From: Oribacterium sp. C9
Lineage (GTDB): Bacteria; Bacillota; Clostridia; Lachnospirales; Lachnospiraceae
Length of the DNA: 64,000 nt
Direction: 5' to 3'
Assembly: GCF_002007235.1 (NCBI RefSeq)
Contig: NZ_MUHW01000019.1
Coordinates: forward strand, 1 to 64,000
The number at the start of each line of letters is the position of its first letter. The stretch's first letter is position 1. The notes below the pieces were generated by a model. The model saw only the letters and a program-made list of their open reading frames with translations, made no database searches and had not been told where the DNA came from. Of this stretch, positions 44,616-53,292 are shown in pieces. A program made the translations under genes and the position numbers.

Positions 44616-45714
44616 ACAGATGCTTGACGCATCATTAAAATCTATTCATGCAGGGGAGATTGTTACTGGTAAGGTTATTAGTGTTAAGCCAGACGAGATT
44701 GCACTCAACATTGGGTACAAGTCAGATGGTATTATGACAAGAAGCGATTACAGCGCAGACAATACATTAGACCTCACCACAGTAGTCAATGTCGGCGACG
44801 AAATTGAGTGCAAGGTAAAGAAGGTAAACGATGGCGAAGGCCAGGTTGCACTTTCTCACAGAGAAGCAATCGCATCCAAGGCATCTGAGGAGCTCAAGGA
44901 AGCTTTCGAGAACCAGACTGTTCTTACAGGAAAGGTTGTACAGGTTGTTAAGGGTGGTCTCAACGTTGAGGTCAACGGCGCTAGAGTATTTATTCCTGCA
45001 TCACTTGTTTCAGATACATTTGAGAGAGATCTTACCAAGTACCAGGGACAGGATGTCCAGTTTGTTATCACAGAGTTCAATCCGATGAAGCGCAGAGTAA
45101 TCGGTGACAGAAAGCAGCTTATGACTGCTACAAAGAAGGAGCAGCACGACAAGCTCTTCTCAGAGCTTAATGTAGGCGATATCCGTACAGGTGTTGTTAA
45201 GAACCTTACAGATTTCGGTGCATTCATCGATCTCGGCGGTGCTGACGGTCTTCTTCACATCTCAGAGATGTCATGGGGAAGAATCGAGAATCCTAAGAAG
45301 ATCTTCAAGGCTGGTCAGGAAGTTACAGCTATGGTTAAGGAGATCAACGGCGAGAGAATCGCTCTTACACGTAAGTTCCCTGATGAGAATCCTTGGAAGG
45401 ATGCAGAGGTTAAGTTCGCTGTAGGTACAACTGTAAACGGTACAGTTGCACGTATGACTGACTTCGGGGCATTCGTAGAGCTTGAGAAGGGCATCGATGC
45501 ACTTCTTCATGTTTCTCAGATCTCTAAGGAGCATGTAAACAAGCCATCTGATGTTCTTACAGTTGGACAGGATATCGAGGCAAAGATCGTTGATCTCGAT
45601 ATCGACAACCACAAGATCTCACTCAGCATGAAGGCACTTCTTCCGGATGCTGATGAGAACGCTGATGTTGCTGATGTAGACATCGCTGCAGTAGCAGAGA
45701 CTGACGCAGAGTAA
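44596..45714 (+). CDS. rpsA: 30S ribosomal protein S1-like, four S1 domains
   Basis: 372 aa RNA-binding protein with four S1 motifs: GEIVTGKVISVKPDEIALNIG (about 16), GKVVQVVKGGLNVEVNG (about 102), GVVKNLTDFGAFIDLGGADGLLHISEMSW (about 190) and GTVARMTDFGAFVELEKGIDALLHVSQIS (about 275), then an acidic tail. It would help mRNA engage the 30S subunit. I start at ATG 44596 with GAGGAGG upstream, inside the ispH reading region; the upstream TTG at 44578 is itself part of that site. The overlap with ispH implies translational coupling; in some clostridia the two are fused. Confidence 0.94.
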   Translation: MSEMSFEQMLDASLKSIHAGEIVTGKVISVKPDEIALNIGYKSDGIMTRSDYSADNTLDLTTVVNVGDEIECKVKKVNDGEGQVALSHREAIASKASEELKEAFENQTVLTGKVVQVVKGGLNVEVNGARVFIPASLVSDTFERDLTKYQGQDVQFVITEFNPMKRRVIGDRKQLMTATKKEQHDKLFSELNVGDIRTGVVKNLTDFGAFIDLGGADGLLHISEMSWGRIENPKKIFKAGQEVTAMVKEINGERIALTRKFPDENPWKDAEVKFAVGTTVNGTVARMTDFGAFVELEKGIDALLHVSQISKEHVNKPSDVLTVGQDIEAKIVDLDIDNHKISLSMKALLPDADENADVADVDIAAVAETDAE

Positions 45715-45728
45715 TTCATCTGTTTATA

Positions 45729-45760
45729 GAGAGTCGGACTTTATGTCCGGCTCTTTTTTT
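45729..45760 (+). terminator. Terminator after rpsA
   Basis: GAGTCGGAC, loop TTTAT, GTCCGGCTC, then TTTTTTT. Confidence 0.92.
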
Positions 45761-45775
45761 GGTATAAAAGGATGT

Positions 45776-45867
45776 GGATAAAACGAGAGTGCACGAAGTG
45801 TCACATGCCTCACGGAAATAATCAGTATGGTAAAGAGGATAAAACGAGAGAGTGCACGAAGTGTCAC
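45776..45867 (+). repeat. Pair of direct repeats with a hairpin core
   Basis: GGATAAAACGAGAG followed by TGCACGAAGTGTCAC occurs at 45776-45804 and again at 45837-45867; the second copy has two extra bases. Each carries a small hairpin GTGCAC-GAA-GTGTCAC. They lie between rpsA and the CYTH gene. Confidence 0.75.
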
Positions 45868-45898
45868 TGTATCTGAATTCAATTTAAGGAGAAACACT

Positions 45899-46384
45899 AT
45901 GGGAATGGAAATAGAAAGAAAATTCCTTGTAAAAGAAATGCCCGGAGACCTCTCCATATACAAGGCCAGAGAAATAGAGCAGGCATACCTGAACTTCACA
46001 CCGACCATACGCATAAGACATGATAAAAGTGCAGACTTCGAAAAATATGAGCTGACCTACAAGGGACAGGGGGATTTTGCCCACGAAGAATATAACCTTC
46101 CTTTGGACAAGGCTTCCTACGATAATCTCTTAAAAAAACATGAGGGATCTGTGATAAAGAAAACCAGATACATGGTACCTCTCGGAAAGCTCACTGCAGA
46201 GCTTGATATCTTTGAAGGCGAGCTTCAGGGATGCAGCCTTGTAGAGGTGGAGTTCGATTCCATAGAAGAAGAAAACTCCTTCGTAGCACCCGAATGGTTC
46301 GGTAAGGATGTCACCGCAGGTGGCGAATACAGCAACGCAAGGCTCGCCCGAGGCATACTGCCTTCAGCCTTAAAGAAGAGCTGA
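45899..46384 (+). CDS. CYTH domain protein
   Basis: 161 aa. The N-terminal MEIERKFLV carries the ExExK signature of the CYTH/triphosphate-tunnel fold, followed by alternating charged strands (IRIRHD, KYELTYKG, AELDIFEGEL, LVEVEFDS). Relatives hydrolyse inorganic triphosphate or thiamine triphosphate; the substrate here is not known. ATG 45899 with AAGGAG upstream is preferred over the in-frame ATG at 45827, which would run through the direct repeat. Confidence 0.88.
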   Translation: MGMEIERKFLVKEMPGDLSIYKAREIEQAYLNFTPTIRIRHDKSADFEKYELTYKGQGDFAHEEYNLPLDKASYDNLLKKHEGSVIKKTRYMVPLGKLTAELDIFEGELQGCSLVEVEFDSIEEENSFVAPEWFGKDVTAGGEYSNARLARGILPSALKKS

Positions 46385-46393
46385 AGGCAGTTT
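46358..46393 (+). terminator. Hairpin overlapping the CYTH gene stop
   Basis: CTGCCTTCAGC and GCTGAAGGCAG (11 pairs) followed by TTT; the stop codon lies in the 3' arm. Confidence 0.7.
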
Positions 46394-46429
46394 CAGCCCC
46401 GACAGACACTACTCAAAAAGCAAAAATCC

Positions 46430-46458
46430 TTGCTATAAAAGGGAGTACGTGTTATACT
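46430..46458 (+). promoter_or_regulatory. Promoter of tig
   Basis: TTGCTA (46430-46435), 17-base spacer, TATACT (46453-46458), with an extended TG. Confidence 0.7.
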
Positions 46459-46558
46459 CTGTCCTCGGACGTGTTTACTTACGGGAGAAGTATGCGCATT
46501 TCCCCTGTGGGTTACATATAAAACAATTAAGAAACGATAAGTTTTGGAGGTACTCTTA

Positions 46559-47899
46559 ATGAGCGTTAAAGTTGAAAATCTTGAGAACAATATGGCCAAG
46601 CTGACCGTAGAGGTTGATAATGCTGAATTCTTAAAGGCCATTGACACAGCATATAACAAGAACAAGGGCCGTTTCAATCTTCAGGGCTTCCGCAAGGGAA
46701 AAGCACCAAAGGCAATGATCGAGAAGATGTATGGACCACAGGTATTCTTCGAGGATGCACTTAACGAGATCCTTGACAAGACATACCCTGCAGCTGCAAA
46801 GGAGTCAGGTCTCGAGATCGTATCTCGTCCGGAGATCGGCGTTGAGCAGATCGGTACAGATAAGAACCTTATCTACACAGCTACAGTTGCTGTAAAGCCA
46901 GAGGTTACTCTCGGTGAGTACAAGGGTGTAACAGTTGAGAAGGCTGATACAACAGTTTCTGCAAAGGAAGTAAACGAGAAGCTTAAGCAGGAGCTTGAGA
47001 AGAACGCTCGCGTTATCGATGTTGACCGCGCAATCAAGAAGAACGATATCGCAACTATCGACTTTGTTGGTTCAGTAGACGGCAAGGAGTTCGAAGGCGG
47101 CAAGGGTGAGGATTATCCTCTTACAATCGGTTCAGGTACATTCATCCCTGGTTTCGAGGATCAGCTCATCGGTCACAAGGCTGGCGAGACTGTTGATGTC
47201 AATGTTACATTCCCAGAGGAGTACGGTGCTAAGGACCTCGCCGGCAAGGCAGCTCTTTTCAAGACAACTATCAAGGTTGTTAAGGAGAAGCAGGTTCCTG
47301 CAGCAGATGACGAGTTCGCATCTGAGGTTTCTGAGTTCGATACTCTTGACGAGTACAAGAAGGACCTTAAGAAGTCTCTCAAGGAGCTTAAGGAGAAGTC
47401 AGCTACTACAGCTAACGAGAACAGCGTAATCGCAAAGGTAGTTGAGAACGCTACTGTTGAGATTCCACAGCCTATGATCGACGCTCAGCTCGATAACATG
47501 GTATATGACTACCAGATGAGACTTCAGCAGCAGGGCATCCCTATGGATCAGTACTTAAAGATCACAGGACAGACTGTTGAGCAGCTCAGAGAGCAGATGA
47601 AGGACAGCGCTGTTAGAAACATCAAGACATCTCTCGTTATCGAGGCTGTTATGAAGGCTGAGAACATCACTGTTTCTGACGAGCGTGTAGACGAAGAGTT
47701 CAAGAAGATCGCTGAGCAGTACAAGATGGAAGTAGCTGATCTTATGAAGAACGTTACTGATTCTCAGAAGGAGAGCATGAAGAAGGATCTTGCATTCCAG
47801 GAGACTGTAGACTTCCTCGTTTCAGAGGCTAATCTCGTAAAGGCTGAGAAGAAGTCAAAGAAGGCTGAGAAGGACGAAGAAGAGACTTCTGAGAACTAA
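46559..47899 (+). CDS. tig: Trigger factor
   Basis: 446 aa ribosome-bound chaperone and peptidyl-prolyl isomerase. N-terminal ribosome-binding domain with the signature GFRKGKAPKAMIEKMYG; central FKBP-like domain (about 155-240; IATIDFVGSVDGKEF, LTIGSGTFIPGFEDQLIG); C-terminal helical arms ending in a Lys/Glu-rich tail. The codon set is strongly biased, as in abundant proteins. ATG 46559 follows GGAGG; the TTG at 46544 overlaps that site. clpP and clpX follow, the usual protein-quality cluster. Confidence 0.97.
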   Translation: MSVKVENLENNMAKLTVEVDNAEFLKAIDTAYNKNKGRFNLQGFRKGKAPKAMIEKMYGPQVFFEDALNEILDKTYPAAAKESGLEIVSRPEIGVEQIGTDKNLIYTATVAVKPEVTLGEYKGVTVEKADTTVSAKEVNEKLKQELEKNARVIDVDRAIKKNDIATIDFVGSVDGKEFEGGKGEDYPLTIGSGTFIPGFEDQLIGHKAGETVDVNVTFPEEYGAKDLAGKAALFKTTIKVVKEKQVPAADDEFASEVSEFDTLDEYKKDLKKSLKELKEKSATTANENSVIAKVVENATVEIPQPMIDAQLDNMVYDYQMRLQQQGIPMDQYLKITGQTVEQLREQMKDSAVRNIKTSLVIEAVMKAENITVSDERVDEEFKKIAEQYKMEVADLMKNVTDSQKESMKKDLAFQETVDFLVSEANLVKAEKKSKKAEKDEEETSEN

Positions 47900-47916
47900 T
47901 CAACTTTAAATTTCCG

Positions 47917-47949
47917 GAGCGATGCAGTACTAACCTGCATCGCTCTTTT
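47917..47949 (+). terminator. Terminator after tig
   Basis: GAGCGATGCAG, loop TACTAAC, CTGCATCGCTC, then TTTTGATTTT. Confidence 0.9.
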
Positions 47950-47965
47950 GATTTTAATGTATAAT

Positions 47966-48045
47966 GCCCGGTCGCAAATCAAGCACACTGTGAATGGCTG
48001 CATGATCACAGGATGCAGATCACAACGCGGTTCGCCGGGCTTTTA
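47966..48045 (+). ncRNA. Candidate structured RNA between tig and clpP
   Basis: Nested pairing: GCCCGG (47966-47971) with CCGGGC (48035-48040), CGC/GCG inside, then TGTGA (near 47989) with TCACA, enclosing CTGCAT/ATGCAG; the outer stem is followed by TTTTAT. A TATAAT sits directly before it (47960-47965), but transcription from it would start inside the first arm, so the 5' end is uncertain. It could equally be part of a tig-clpP leader. No known RNA family was recognised. Confidence 0.45.
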
Positions 48046-48082
48046 TGCATGTACCGGTGCCCATTTGTGAAGTGCCGCTTTA

Positions 48083-48111
48083 TTGTTTTCAATTTTAGAT
48101 AATAGTACAAT
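48083..48111 (+). promoter_or_regulatory. Promoter of clpP
   Basis: TTGTTT (48083-48088), 17-base spacer, TACAAT (48106-48111). No CtsR heptad repeat or CIRCE element was seen around it. Confidence 0.6.
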
Positions 48112-48137
48112 GAATTCACAATGGAGGATGAAATAGT

Positions 48138-48758
48138 ATGAATTTTAGTGACATTACAACAATTCCTTATGTTATTCAGTCTACTTCCAGAGGCGAGCGT
48201 TCTTATGATATTTTTTCAAGACTTTTAAATGAGCGTATCGTTTTCCTCGGAGATGAGGTTAATCATGACACAGCTTCTCTGGTAGTAGCTCAGCTTTTAT
48301 TCCTTGAGTCCGAGGATCCGGACAAGGATATCAGCCTTTACATCAACAGCCCGGGAGGTGTCATCACTGACGGTATGGCTATCTATGACACCATGCAGTA
48401 CATCAAGTGTGACGTATCTACCATCTGTGTAGGTATGGCCGCTTCCATGGGTGCTTTCCTTCTTGCCGGAGGAACAAAGGGCAAGCGTATGATCTTACCT
48501 AATGCTGAAGTCATGATCCACCAGCCATCAGGCGGAGCTCAGGGTCAGGCAACAGAGATCCAGATCACTGCAGAGTGGATCCTCAGAACAAAGAAGCACA
48601 TGGCCGAGATCCTTGCCGCAAACTGCGGACAGCCTTTTGAGAAGGTCATGGCTGATACAGAGCGTGATCACTGGATGACAGCAGAGCAGGCTCTTGAGTA
48701 TGGTATCGTAGACCATATCTTCAAGTCTCGTGATCAGGGCCTTGCAAGTAAGAAATAA
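48138..48758 (+). CDS. clpP: ATP-dependent Clp protease proteolytic subunit
   Basis: 206 aa serine protease forming the chamber that degrades proteins unfolded by ClpX. Catalytic Ser in [11 protein letters not shown], His in [16 protein letters not shown], and Asp in the following helix-strand region (ADTERDHWM). [20 protein letters not shown] is standard. GGAGG precedes the ATG. clpX lies 39 bases downstream. Confidence 0.98.
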   Translation: MNFSDITTIPYVIQSTSRGERSYDIFSRLLNERIVFLGDEVNHDTASLVVAQLLFLESEDPDKDISLYINSPGGVITDGMAIYDTMQYIKCDVSTICVGMAASMGAFLLAGGTKGKRMILPNAEVMIHQPSGGAQGQATEIQITAEWILRTKKHMAEILAANCGQPFEKVMADTERDHWMTAEQALEYGIVDHIFKSRDQGLASKK

Positions 48759-48797
48759 TTCCGCGACAAGTATATTAGGATATAAAGAGGTATAAAT

Positions 48798-50102
48798 ATG
48801 GCAATGAAACCAGAAGACAAGATCCGCTGCTCCTTTTGCGGAAAGTCTGCCAAGCAGGTTCACAAATTAATTGCTGGTCTCAACAACACTTATATTTGTG
48901 ACGAGTGCGTTGACTTATGCCAGGAGATACTCGACGAAGAGAACGGCACTGACGAGACAACCACAGATACATCCGATATCCGCCTTCTTAAACCGAAGGA
49001 GATAAAGGAATTTCTTGATGAATTTGTAATCGGACAGGATGAAGCGAAGAAGGTCCTTTCTGTCGCAGTGTATAACCACTACAAGAGAATTACATCTAAG
49101 ATCAAGGATATCGATGTTCAGAAATCCAACATCCTTATGGTAGGACCAACAGGTACAGGTAAGACATATCTCGCACAGACTCTTGCAAAAATACTTGGTG
49201 TTCCTTTTGCCATTGCCGATGCGACAGCATTGACAGAAGCAGGCTACGTTGGTGAAGACGTAGAGAATATACTTCTGAAGCTCATTCAGGCTGCGGACTA
49301 TGACATCAAACGTGCAGAGATAGGTATCATCTACATCGATGAGATCGATAAGATCACCAAAAAGTCTGAGAATGTCTCCATCACAAGAGACGTATCAGGC
49401 GAGGGTGTACAGCAGGCACTCCTCAAGATCCTTGAGGGTACAGTTGCATCAGTGCCTCCACAGGGCGGCAGAAAGCATCCACAGCAGGAGCTTATCCAGA
49501 TCGATACAACAAACATCCTCTTCATCTGCGGTGGAGCATTTGACGGACTTGAGCATATTATCGAAAAGCGTATCGCATCAGGCTCTATCGGATTCGGTGC
49601 AGAGATTGTTGAAAAGAACAAGGAGAACTATGACGACGTACTCAAGGAGGTTCAGCCTGAGGATCTCGTTAAGTTTGGTCTGATCCCTGAGTTCATCGGA
49701 AGAGTACCTGTTGATGTAACATTACAGTCTCACGACGTAGATACACTTAAGCAGATCCTCACAACCCCGAAGAACGCTCTTATCAAGCAGTATCAGAAGC
49801 TGTTCGAGATCGACGGCGTAAATCTGGAGTTCACAGAGGACGCTGTTACAGCCATCGCACAGAAGGCTGTAGCACGTAAAACAGGTGCCAGAGGTCTCCG
49901 TTCAATCATGGAAGATATGATGACAGATATCATGTATGAGATCCCGTCAGAGCCTGATATCTCCGTAGTTGAGATCACTGAGGACGTGGTCAACAACAAC
50001 GGTGATCCGGTAGTGACACACAAGGATGAGGATACTGTAAATGCATCTATCTCACACAGTGGCTCTCCGTTCTTTGACAAGGACGAAGACCAGTCAGCAT
50101 AA
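48798..50102 (+). CDS. clpX: ATP-dependent Clp protease ATP-binding subunit ClpX
   Basis: 434 aa AAA+ unfoldase. The N-terminal zinc-binding domain has CSFCGK and CDECVDLC (C12, C15, C34, C37). Walker A is GPTGTGKT, Walker [11 protein letters not shown], and the IGF loop that docks on ClpP is in [10 protein letters not shown]. The sensor-2 arginine lies in [20 protein letters not shown] precedes the ATG. Confidence 0.98.
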   Translation: MAMKPEDKIRCSFCGKSAKQVHKLIAGLNNTYICDECVDLCQEILDEENGTDETTTDTSDIRLLKPKEIKEFLDEFVIGQDEAKKVLSVAVYNHYKRITSKIKDIDVQKSNILMVGPTGTGKTYLAQTLAKILGVPFAIADATALTEAGYVGEDVENILLKLIQAADYDIKRAEIGIIYIDEIDKITKKSENVSITRDVSGEGVQQALLKILEGTVASVPPQGGRKHPQQELIQIDTTNILFICGGAFDGLEHIIEKRIASGSIGFGAEIVEKNKENYDDVLKEVQPEDLVKFGLIPEFIGRVPVDVTLQSHDVDTLKQILTTPKNALIKQYQKLFEIDGVNLEFTEDAVTAIAQKAVARKTGARGLRSIMEDMMTDIMYEIPSEPDISVVEITEDVVNNNGDPVVTHKDEDTVNASISHSGSPFFDKDEDQSA

Positions 50103-50150
50103 AATATCCGGTGCCGTACATCGGCACCAGAATAGTAATAGGAGATAACA

Positions 50151-50759
50151 TTGAAAATAGTATCAGTTAACCTTGAGCAGGTACTGGGAGTCAAATCAGA
50201 ACTTCCTTCAACAGGAAAGCCAGAGTTCGTTATGGCAGGAAGATCCAACGTTGGTAAGTCTTCATTTATCAATGCTTTCATCAACCGAAAGAACTATGCC
50301 CGTACCAGTTCGACTCCGGGAAAAACACGAACTATTAACTTTTACAATATAAACGAGCGCTTTTACCTCGTTGACCTTCCGGGCTACGGTTATGCCGCTA
50401 CCGGAGCTGTAGAGCAGGAAAAGTGGGGACGCATGATCAACAAGTATCTCCAGACCTCCGAGGACATAGAGGAGGTCATCCAGTTCGTCGATATCAGACA
50501 CGAGCCTTCTAAGCAGGATGTTCAGATGTTTGATTTTGTGAAGCAGTCTACGGGATTTGAGCCTATCGTTATTCTGACGAAGGCTGATAAGATCAAGCGT
50601 TCTCAGATAAAGAAGCAGACAGATGTCATCAGAAAGTGCCTCAATGCCACAACAAATTGTGTCATGATTCCATTTTCATCCGAAACAAAGCAGGGACTTT
50701 CAGACATTTATGCTATAATCGATGACATCATCGATACTCCGGAAAAAACGGAGGAGTAA
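50151..50759 (+). CDS. ysxC: Ribosome biogenesis GTP-binding protein YsxC/EngB
   Basis: 202 aa GTPase needed for 50S assembly. P-loop GRSNVGKSSFINA, G2 region STPGKTRTINFY, G3 VDLPGYGYA, G4 LTKADK and G5 FSSETKQGL are complete. The start is TTG at 50151 with ATAGGAG upstream. It follows clpX by 48 bases, as in many Firmicutes. Confidence 0.97.
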   Translation: MKIVSVNLEQVLGVKSELPSTGKPEFVMAGRSNVGKSSFINAFINRKNYARTSSTPGKTRTINFYNINERFYLVDLPGYGYAATGAVEQEKWGRMINKYLQTSEDIEEVIQFVDIRHEPSKQDVQMFDFVKQSTGFEPIVILTKADKIKRSQIKKQTDVIRKCLNATTNCVMIPFSSETKQGLSDIYAIIDDIIDTPEKTEE

Positions 50760-50843
50760 AAGCATCCGGTACATCCTTTATCATCAGGAAGCTGTGCTTT
50801 TACAGCAATAGAAAGAGTAAATTAATGACTTTTATAAATATGC

Positions 50844-50872
50844 TTGACACATGATAAGTCAGGTGGTATCAT
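50844..50872 (+). promoter_or_regulatory. Promoter of infC operon
   Basis: Perfect TTGACA (50844-50849), 17-base spacer, TATCAT (50867-50872), followed by a leader of about 160 bases. Confidence 0.75.
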
Positions 50873-50879
50873 TTGAAAG

Positions 50880-51008
50880 TCGTTTAGACACAGGAAAGTA
50901 GGTATCCACCTCACCTCGGCAGTACGATACTGACCCGGGTTCATATTTGATTATTACTTCGTGTATATTCATTATGGTGGATTTGGCTTACAATCCACCA
51001 TATTTTTG
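50880..51008 (+). promoter_or_regulatory. infC leader with attenuator (L20-leader-like)
   Basis: A clear intrinsic terminator (TATGGTGGATT with AATCCACCATA, then TTTTT; 50973-51008) lies before infC. Upstream ATCCACC (50904-50910) can pair with GGTGGAT (50976-50982) in the terminator's 5' arm, giving a competing antiterminator, and a further hairpin GGCAGT/ACTG lies between. In Firmicutes the infC-rpmI-rplT operon is controlled by L20 binding its leader, so this is the expected element; the match to the Rfam model was not tested. Confidence 0.75.
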
Positions 51009-51038
51009 TATATATAGATTTACTATGGAGAGGAGTTT

Positions 51039-51560
51039 ATGGCTATTAAGAAAAACGCAGACATCGAGATAAACGAGCAGATCAGAGACAAAGAGGTAAG
51101 AGTAATTGGAGCAAACGGAGACCAGTTAGGTGTTATGTCCTCCAAGGACGCTTATATGATGGCTAAGGAAGCAGACCTTGACCTTATCAAGATCGCTGCT
51201 AACGCAACACCACCAGTTGTCAAGATCGCTGACTTCGGTAAGTATCGCTACGAGATGATGCGCAAGGAAAAAGAAGCCAAGAAGAACCAGCATGTAACTG
51301 AGATCAAAGAGATTCGTATGACACCGAACATCGATACCAACGACCTCAACACAAAGTTAGGTGCTGCAAGAAAATTCCTTGAGAAGGGCAACAAGGTCAA
51401 GGTTGCTCTCAGATTCAGAGGTCGTGAGATGTCACGTATGAATCAGTCCAAGTACATTCTTGATGAGTTTGCAGAGAAGTTAAAGGACATTGCTGTTCTT
51501 GACAAGCCTGCAAAGATCGAAGGCAGAAATATGGCGATTGTTATAAGCCCTAAAAAGTAA
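51039..51560 (+). CDS. infC: Translation initiation factor IF-3
   Basis: 173 aa factor keeping 30S subunits free and checking start-codon pairing. N-terminal [23 protein letters not shown] and C-terminal [34 protein letters not shown] are family signatures. The start is ATG with GAGAGGAG, not the AUU known in some enterobacteria. First gene of the three-gene ribosomal operon. Confidence 0.98.
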   Translation: MAIKKNADIEINEQIRDKEVRVIGANGDQLGVMSSKDAYMMAKEADLDLIKIAANATPPVVKIADFGKYRYEMMRKEKEAKKNQHVTEIKEIRMTPNIDTNDLNTKLGAARKFLEKGNKVKVALRFRGREMSRMNQSKYILDEFAEKLKDIAVLDKPAKIEGRNMAIVISPKK

Positions 51561-51577
51561 ATTCACAGGAGGCTAAT

Positions 51578-51781
51578 ATGGCACAGTTAAAGCTTAAGAC
51601 AAAGAAAGCCGCTGCTAAGCGCTTTAAGGTTACCGGAACTGGTAAGCTCGTAAGAAACAAGGCTTATAAGTCCCACATCCTTACAAAGAAGACAACTAAG
51701 CGTAAGAGAGGTCTTCGCAAGGATACTGTAGTTGATGCAACAAACGTAAAGACAATGAAGAAGATTCTTCCATATCTTTAA
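51578..51781 (+). CDS. rpmI: 50S ribosomal protein L35
   Basis: 67 aa, very basic. [40 protein letters not shown] and the C-terminal KKILPYL are standard for L35. CAGGAGG precedes the ATG. It lies 17 bases after infC and 28 before rplT. Confidence 0.98.
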   Translation: MAQLKLKTKKAAAKRFKVTGTGKLVRNKAYKSHILTKKTTKRKRGLRKDTVVDATNVKTMKKILPYL

Positions 51782-51809
51782 TTTGTAGGCCTTAGAGGAG
51801 GAAATTAAA

Positions 51810-52166
51810 ATGAGAATTAAGGGCGGATTAAACGCTAAGAAGAAGCATAATAGAGTACTCAAGCTGGCAAAGGGCTACAGAGGATCTCGTTCAAAGCACT
51901 ATAGAGTAGCTAAGCAGAGCGTAATGAGAGCTCTCACAGAGTCTTACAGAGGACGTAAGGAGAGAAAGAGACAGTTCAGACAGCTCTGGATCGCTCGTAT
52001 CAACGCTGCTGCAAGACTTAACGGTCTTTCATACAGCAAGTTCATGTTCGGTCTCAAGTCAGCTGGTGTTGACATGAACCGTAAGATGCTTTCTGAGGTA
52101 GCTATCGCTGATCCAGAGGGATTCGCAAAGCTTGCAGAGACAGCAAAGGCTCAGCTTAACAAGTAA
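51810..52166 (+). CDS. rplT: 50S ribosomal protein L20
   Basis: 118 aa, early-assembling 50S protein and likely autoregulator of this operon through the leader. [25 protein letters not shown]-type N terminus and C-terminal [26 protein letters not shown] are diagnostic. AGAGGAGG precedes the ATG. Confidence 0.98.
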   Translation: MRIKGGLNAKKKHNRVLKLAKGYRGSRSKHYRVAKQSVMRALTESYRGRKERKRQFRQLWIARINAAARLNGLSYSKFMFGLKSAGVDMNRKMLSEVAIADPEGFAKLAETAKAQLNK

Positions 52167-52180
52167 TTTTAAATTGCAGT

Positions 52181-52216
52181 AAAGAACCCGGTGTTTATGC
52201 ATCGGGTTCTTTTTTT
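52181..52216 (+). terminator. Terminator of infC-rpmI-rplT operon
   Basis: AAAGAACCCG and CGGGTTCTTT around GTGTTTATGCAT, then TTTTT. Confidence 0.93.
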
Positions 52217-52273
52217 GTCAGTGGATCGTGTAACGTCTTCATGTGTAAAAGGAGCATACTCTTAAATTTAAGG

Positions 52274-52302
52274 TTGACTGAGGTGTTTCTATATGCTAAT
52301 AT
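52274..52302 (+). promoter_or_regulatory. Promoter of tRNA-Leu
   Basis: TTGACT (52274-52279), 17-base spacer, TAATAT (52297-52302), ten bases before the tRNA 5' end. Confidence 0.7.
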
Positions 52303-52312
52303 TTAGAAGTTC

Positions 52313-52395
52313 GCGGAGGTGGCGGAACGGCAGACGCGCACGGTTCAGGTCCGTGTGAGGTAACACTCTTGAGGGTTCAAATCCCTTTCTCCGCA
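52313..52395 (+). tRNA. tRNA-Leu (anticodon CAG)
   Basis: 83 bases. Acceptor GCGGAGG pairs with TCTCCGC (last pair G-U), discriminator A at 52395. Anticodon stem CACGG/CCGTG encloses TTCAGGT, with CAG at 52346-52348, reading CUG codons. A long variable arm (TGAGGTAACACTCTTGA) marks it as class II, and the T arm GGG-TTCAAAT-CCC is standard. CCA is not encoded. It is followed at once by its own terminator. Confidence 0.97.
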
Positions 52396-52402
52396 TTGTA
52401 TG

Positions 52403-52430
52403 AAGCATCGGTATACCGGTGCTTTTTTTG
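52403..52430 (+). terminator. Terminator after tRNA-Leu
   Basis: AGCATCGGTATACCGGTGCT stem-loop followed by TTTTTT. Confidence 0.9.
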
Positions 52431-52500
52431 TTTCCCTAATGTAGAATCGAAGATAAGTATAGTTTCCACTGAGCTTTAGCCAACCAAAGATTATGACATC

Positions 52501-52527
52501 AAAAAGCCCGCACCAAAAGGTGCGGGC
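52501..52527 (-). terminator. Terminator of minus-strand membrane gene
   Basis: GCCCGCACC/GGTGCGGGC with AAAAA on its + strand left side, giving a T-run on the minus strand. Confidence 0.88.
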
Positions 52528-52541
52528 ATGTTCTTTATAAT

Positions 52542-53042
52542 TCAGCCTACGATATTTCCCAGAACCCCATAGGATACTATAGACATGATAAATGATGCCA
52601 TCAGTATACCTGTAAGTATGGCGGGAACAGATTTTTTAAGAGGTATATGGAGAAGTCCTGCCACCAGTGAACCTGTCCAAGCGCCGGTTCCCGGAAGAGG
52701 AATGCCCACAAAAAGTGTAAGTCCCCAAAAATCGTATTTCTCTATGGAAGCCTGTTTCTTTTCAACCTTTCTCCTCAGCAGCATGGCGATCTTTTTTGTC
52801 GGTCCGAATTTTTCCAGAAACAGGATGATCCTCTCAATAAACAAAAGCACAAAAGGTATCGGAAGAAGATTACCTACTATGCATATCCCCAACGCCTTCA
52901 GATAGGCAACATCCAGAAGTGACGCTGCAAGAAGTCCTCCTCGAAGTTCAAGTATCGGCATCATGGAAATGATAAATACCACCGATTCCCTGGAAAGAAC
53001 GCCCCTCATATTCTCAGTCAATAAATTCACTAAACCTTCCAA
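52542..53042 (-). CDS. Small multidrug export-related membrane protein (COG2426 / PF06695)
   Basis: 166 aa with about four to five hydrophobic segments. SMMPILELRGGLLAASLL near residue 27 and LFVGIPLPGTGAWTGSLVAGLL near residue 112 are the two motifs of the Sm_multidrug_ex family, a name that rests on little experiment. The start is TTG (rc of 53040-53042) behind a strong AGGAGG. It is encoded alone, convergent with tRNA-Leu and divergent from the cdaA operon. Confidence 0.87.
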   Translation of the reverse strand: MEGLVNLLTENMRGVLSRESVVFIISMMPILELRGGLLAASLLDVAYLKALGICIVGNLLPIPFVLLFIERIILFLEKFGPTKKIAMLLRRKVEKKQASIEKYDFWGLTLFVGIPLPGTGAWTGSLVAGLLHIPLKKSVPAILTGILMASFIMSIVSYGVLGNIVG

Positions 53043-53126
53043 TTTATCCTCCTGTCAATGGTCTACGCCATTCATATACAATGCTTAAGTTTTTATTACT
53101 GCCTCTTACTGTCAAGGTCAACTTCC

Positions 53127-53155
53127 TTGAATGCAAAAATAAGATGTGCTAAACT
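53127..53155 (+). promoter_or_regulatory. Promoter candidate for the cdaA-containing operon
   Basis: TTGAAT (53127-53132), 17-base spacer, TAAACT (53150-53155) with TG extension. Moderate match only; the first gene begins about 140 bases downstream. Confidence 0.4.
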
Positions 53156-53292
53156 TAATAGATGACTTAATATCTGAAAGTGTACTTATATGTAGTACTT
53201 TGCAGATTCTAATTGAAACATCAATTTGTGTCAAGAACAGCATCATCATAATATATGAAGCTGTAATAAAGCTTAAAAAAGAAAGAATTATA

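Noticed and set aside
53146-53292. Longer form of the 51-aa protein
   Set aside because: The extension is AT-rich, hydrophobic and lacks a ribosome-binding site.
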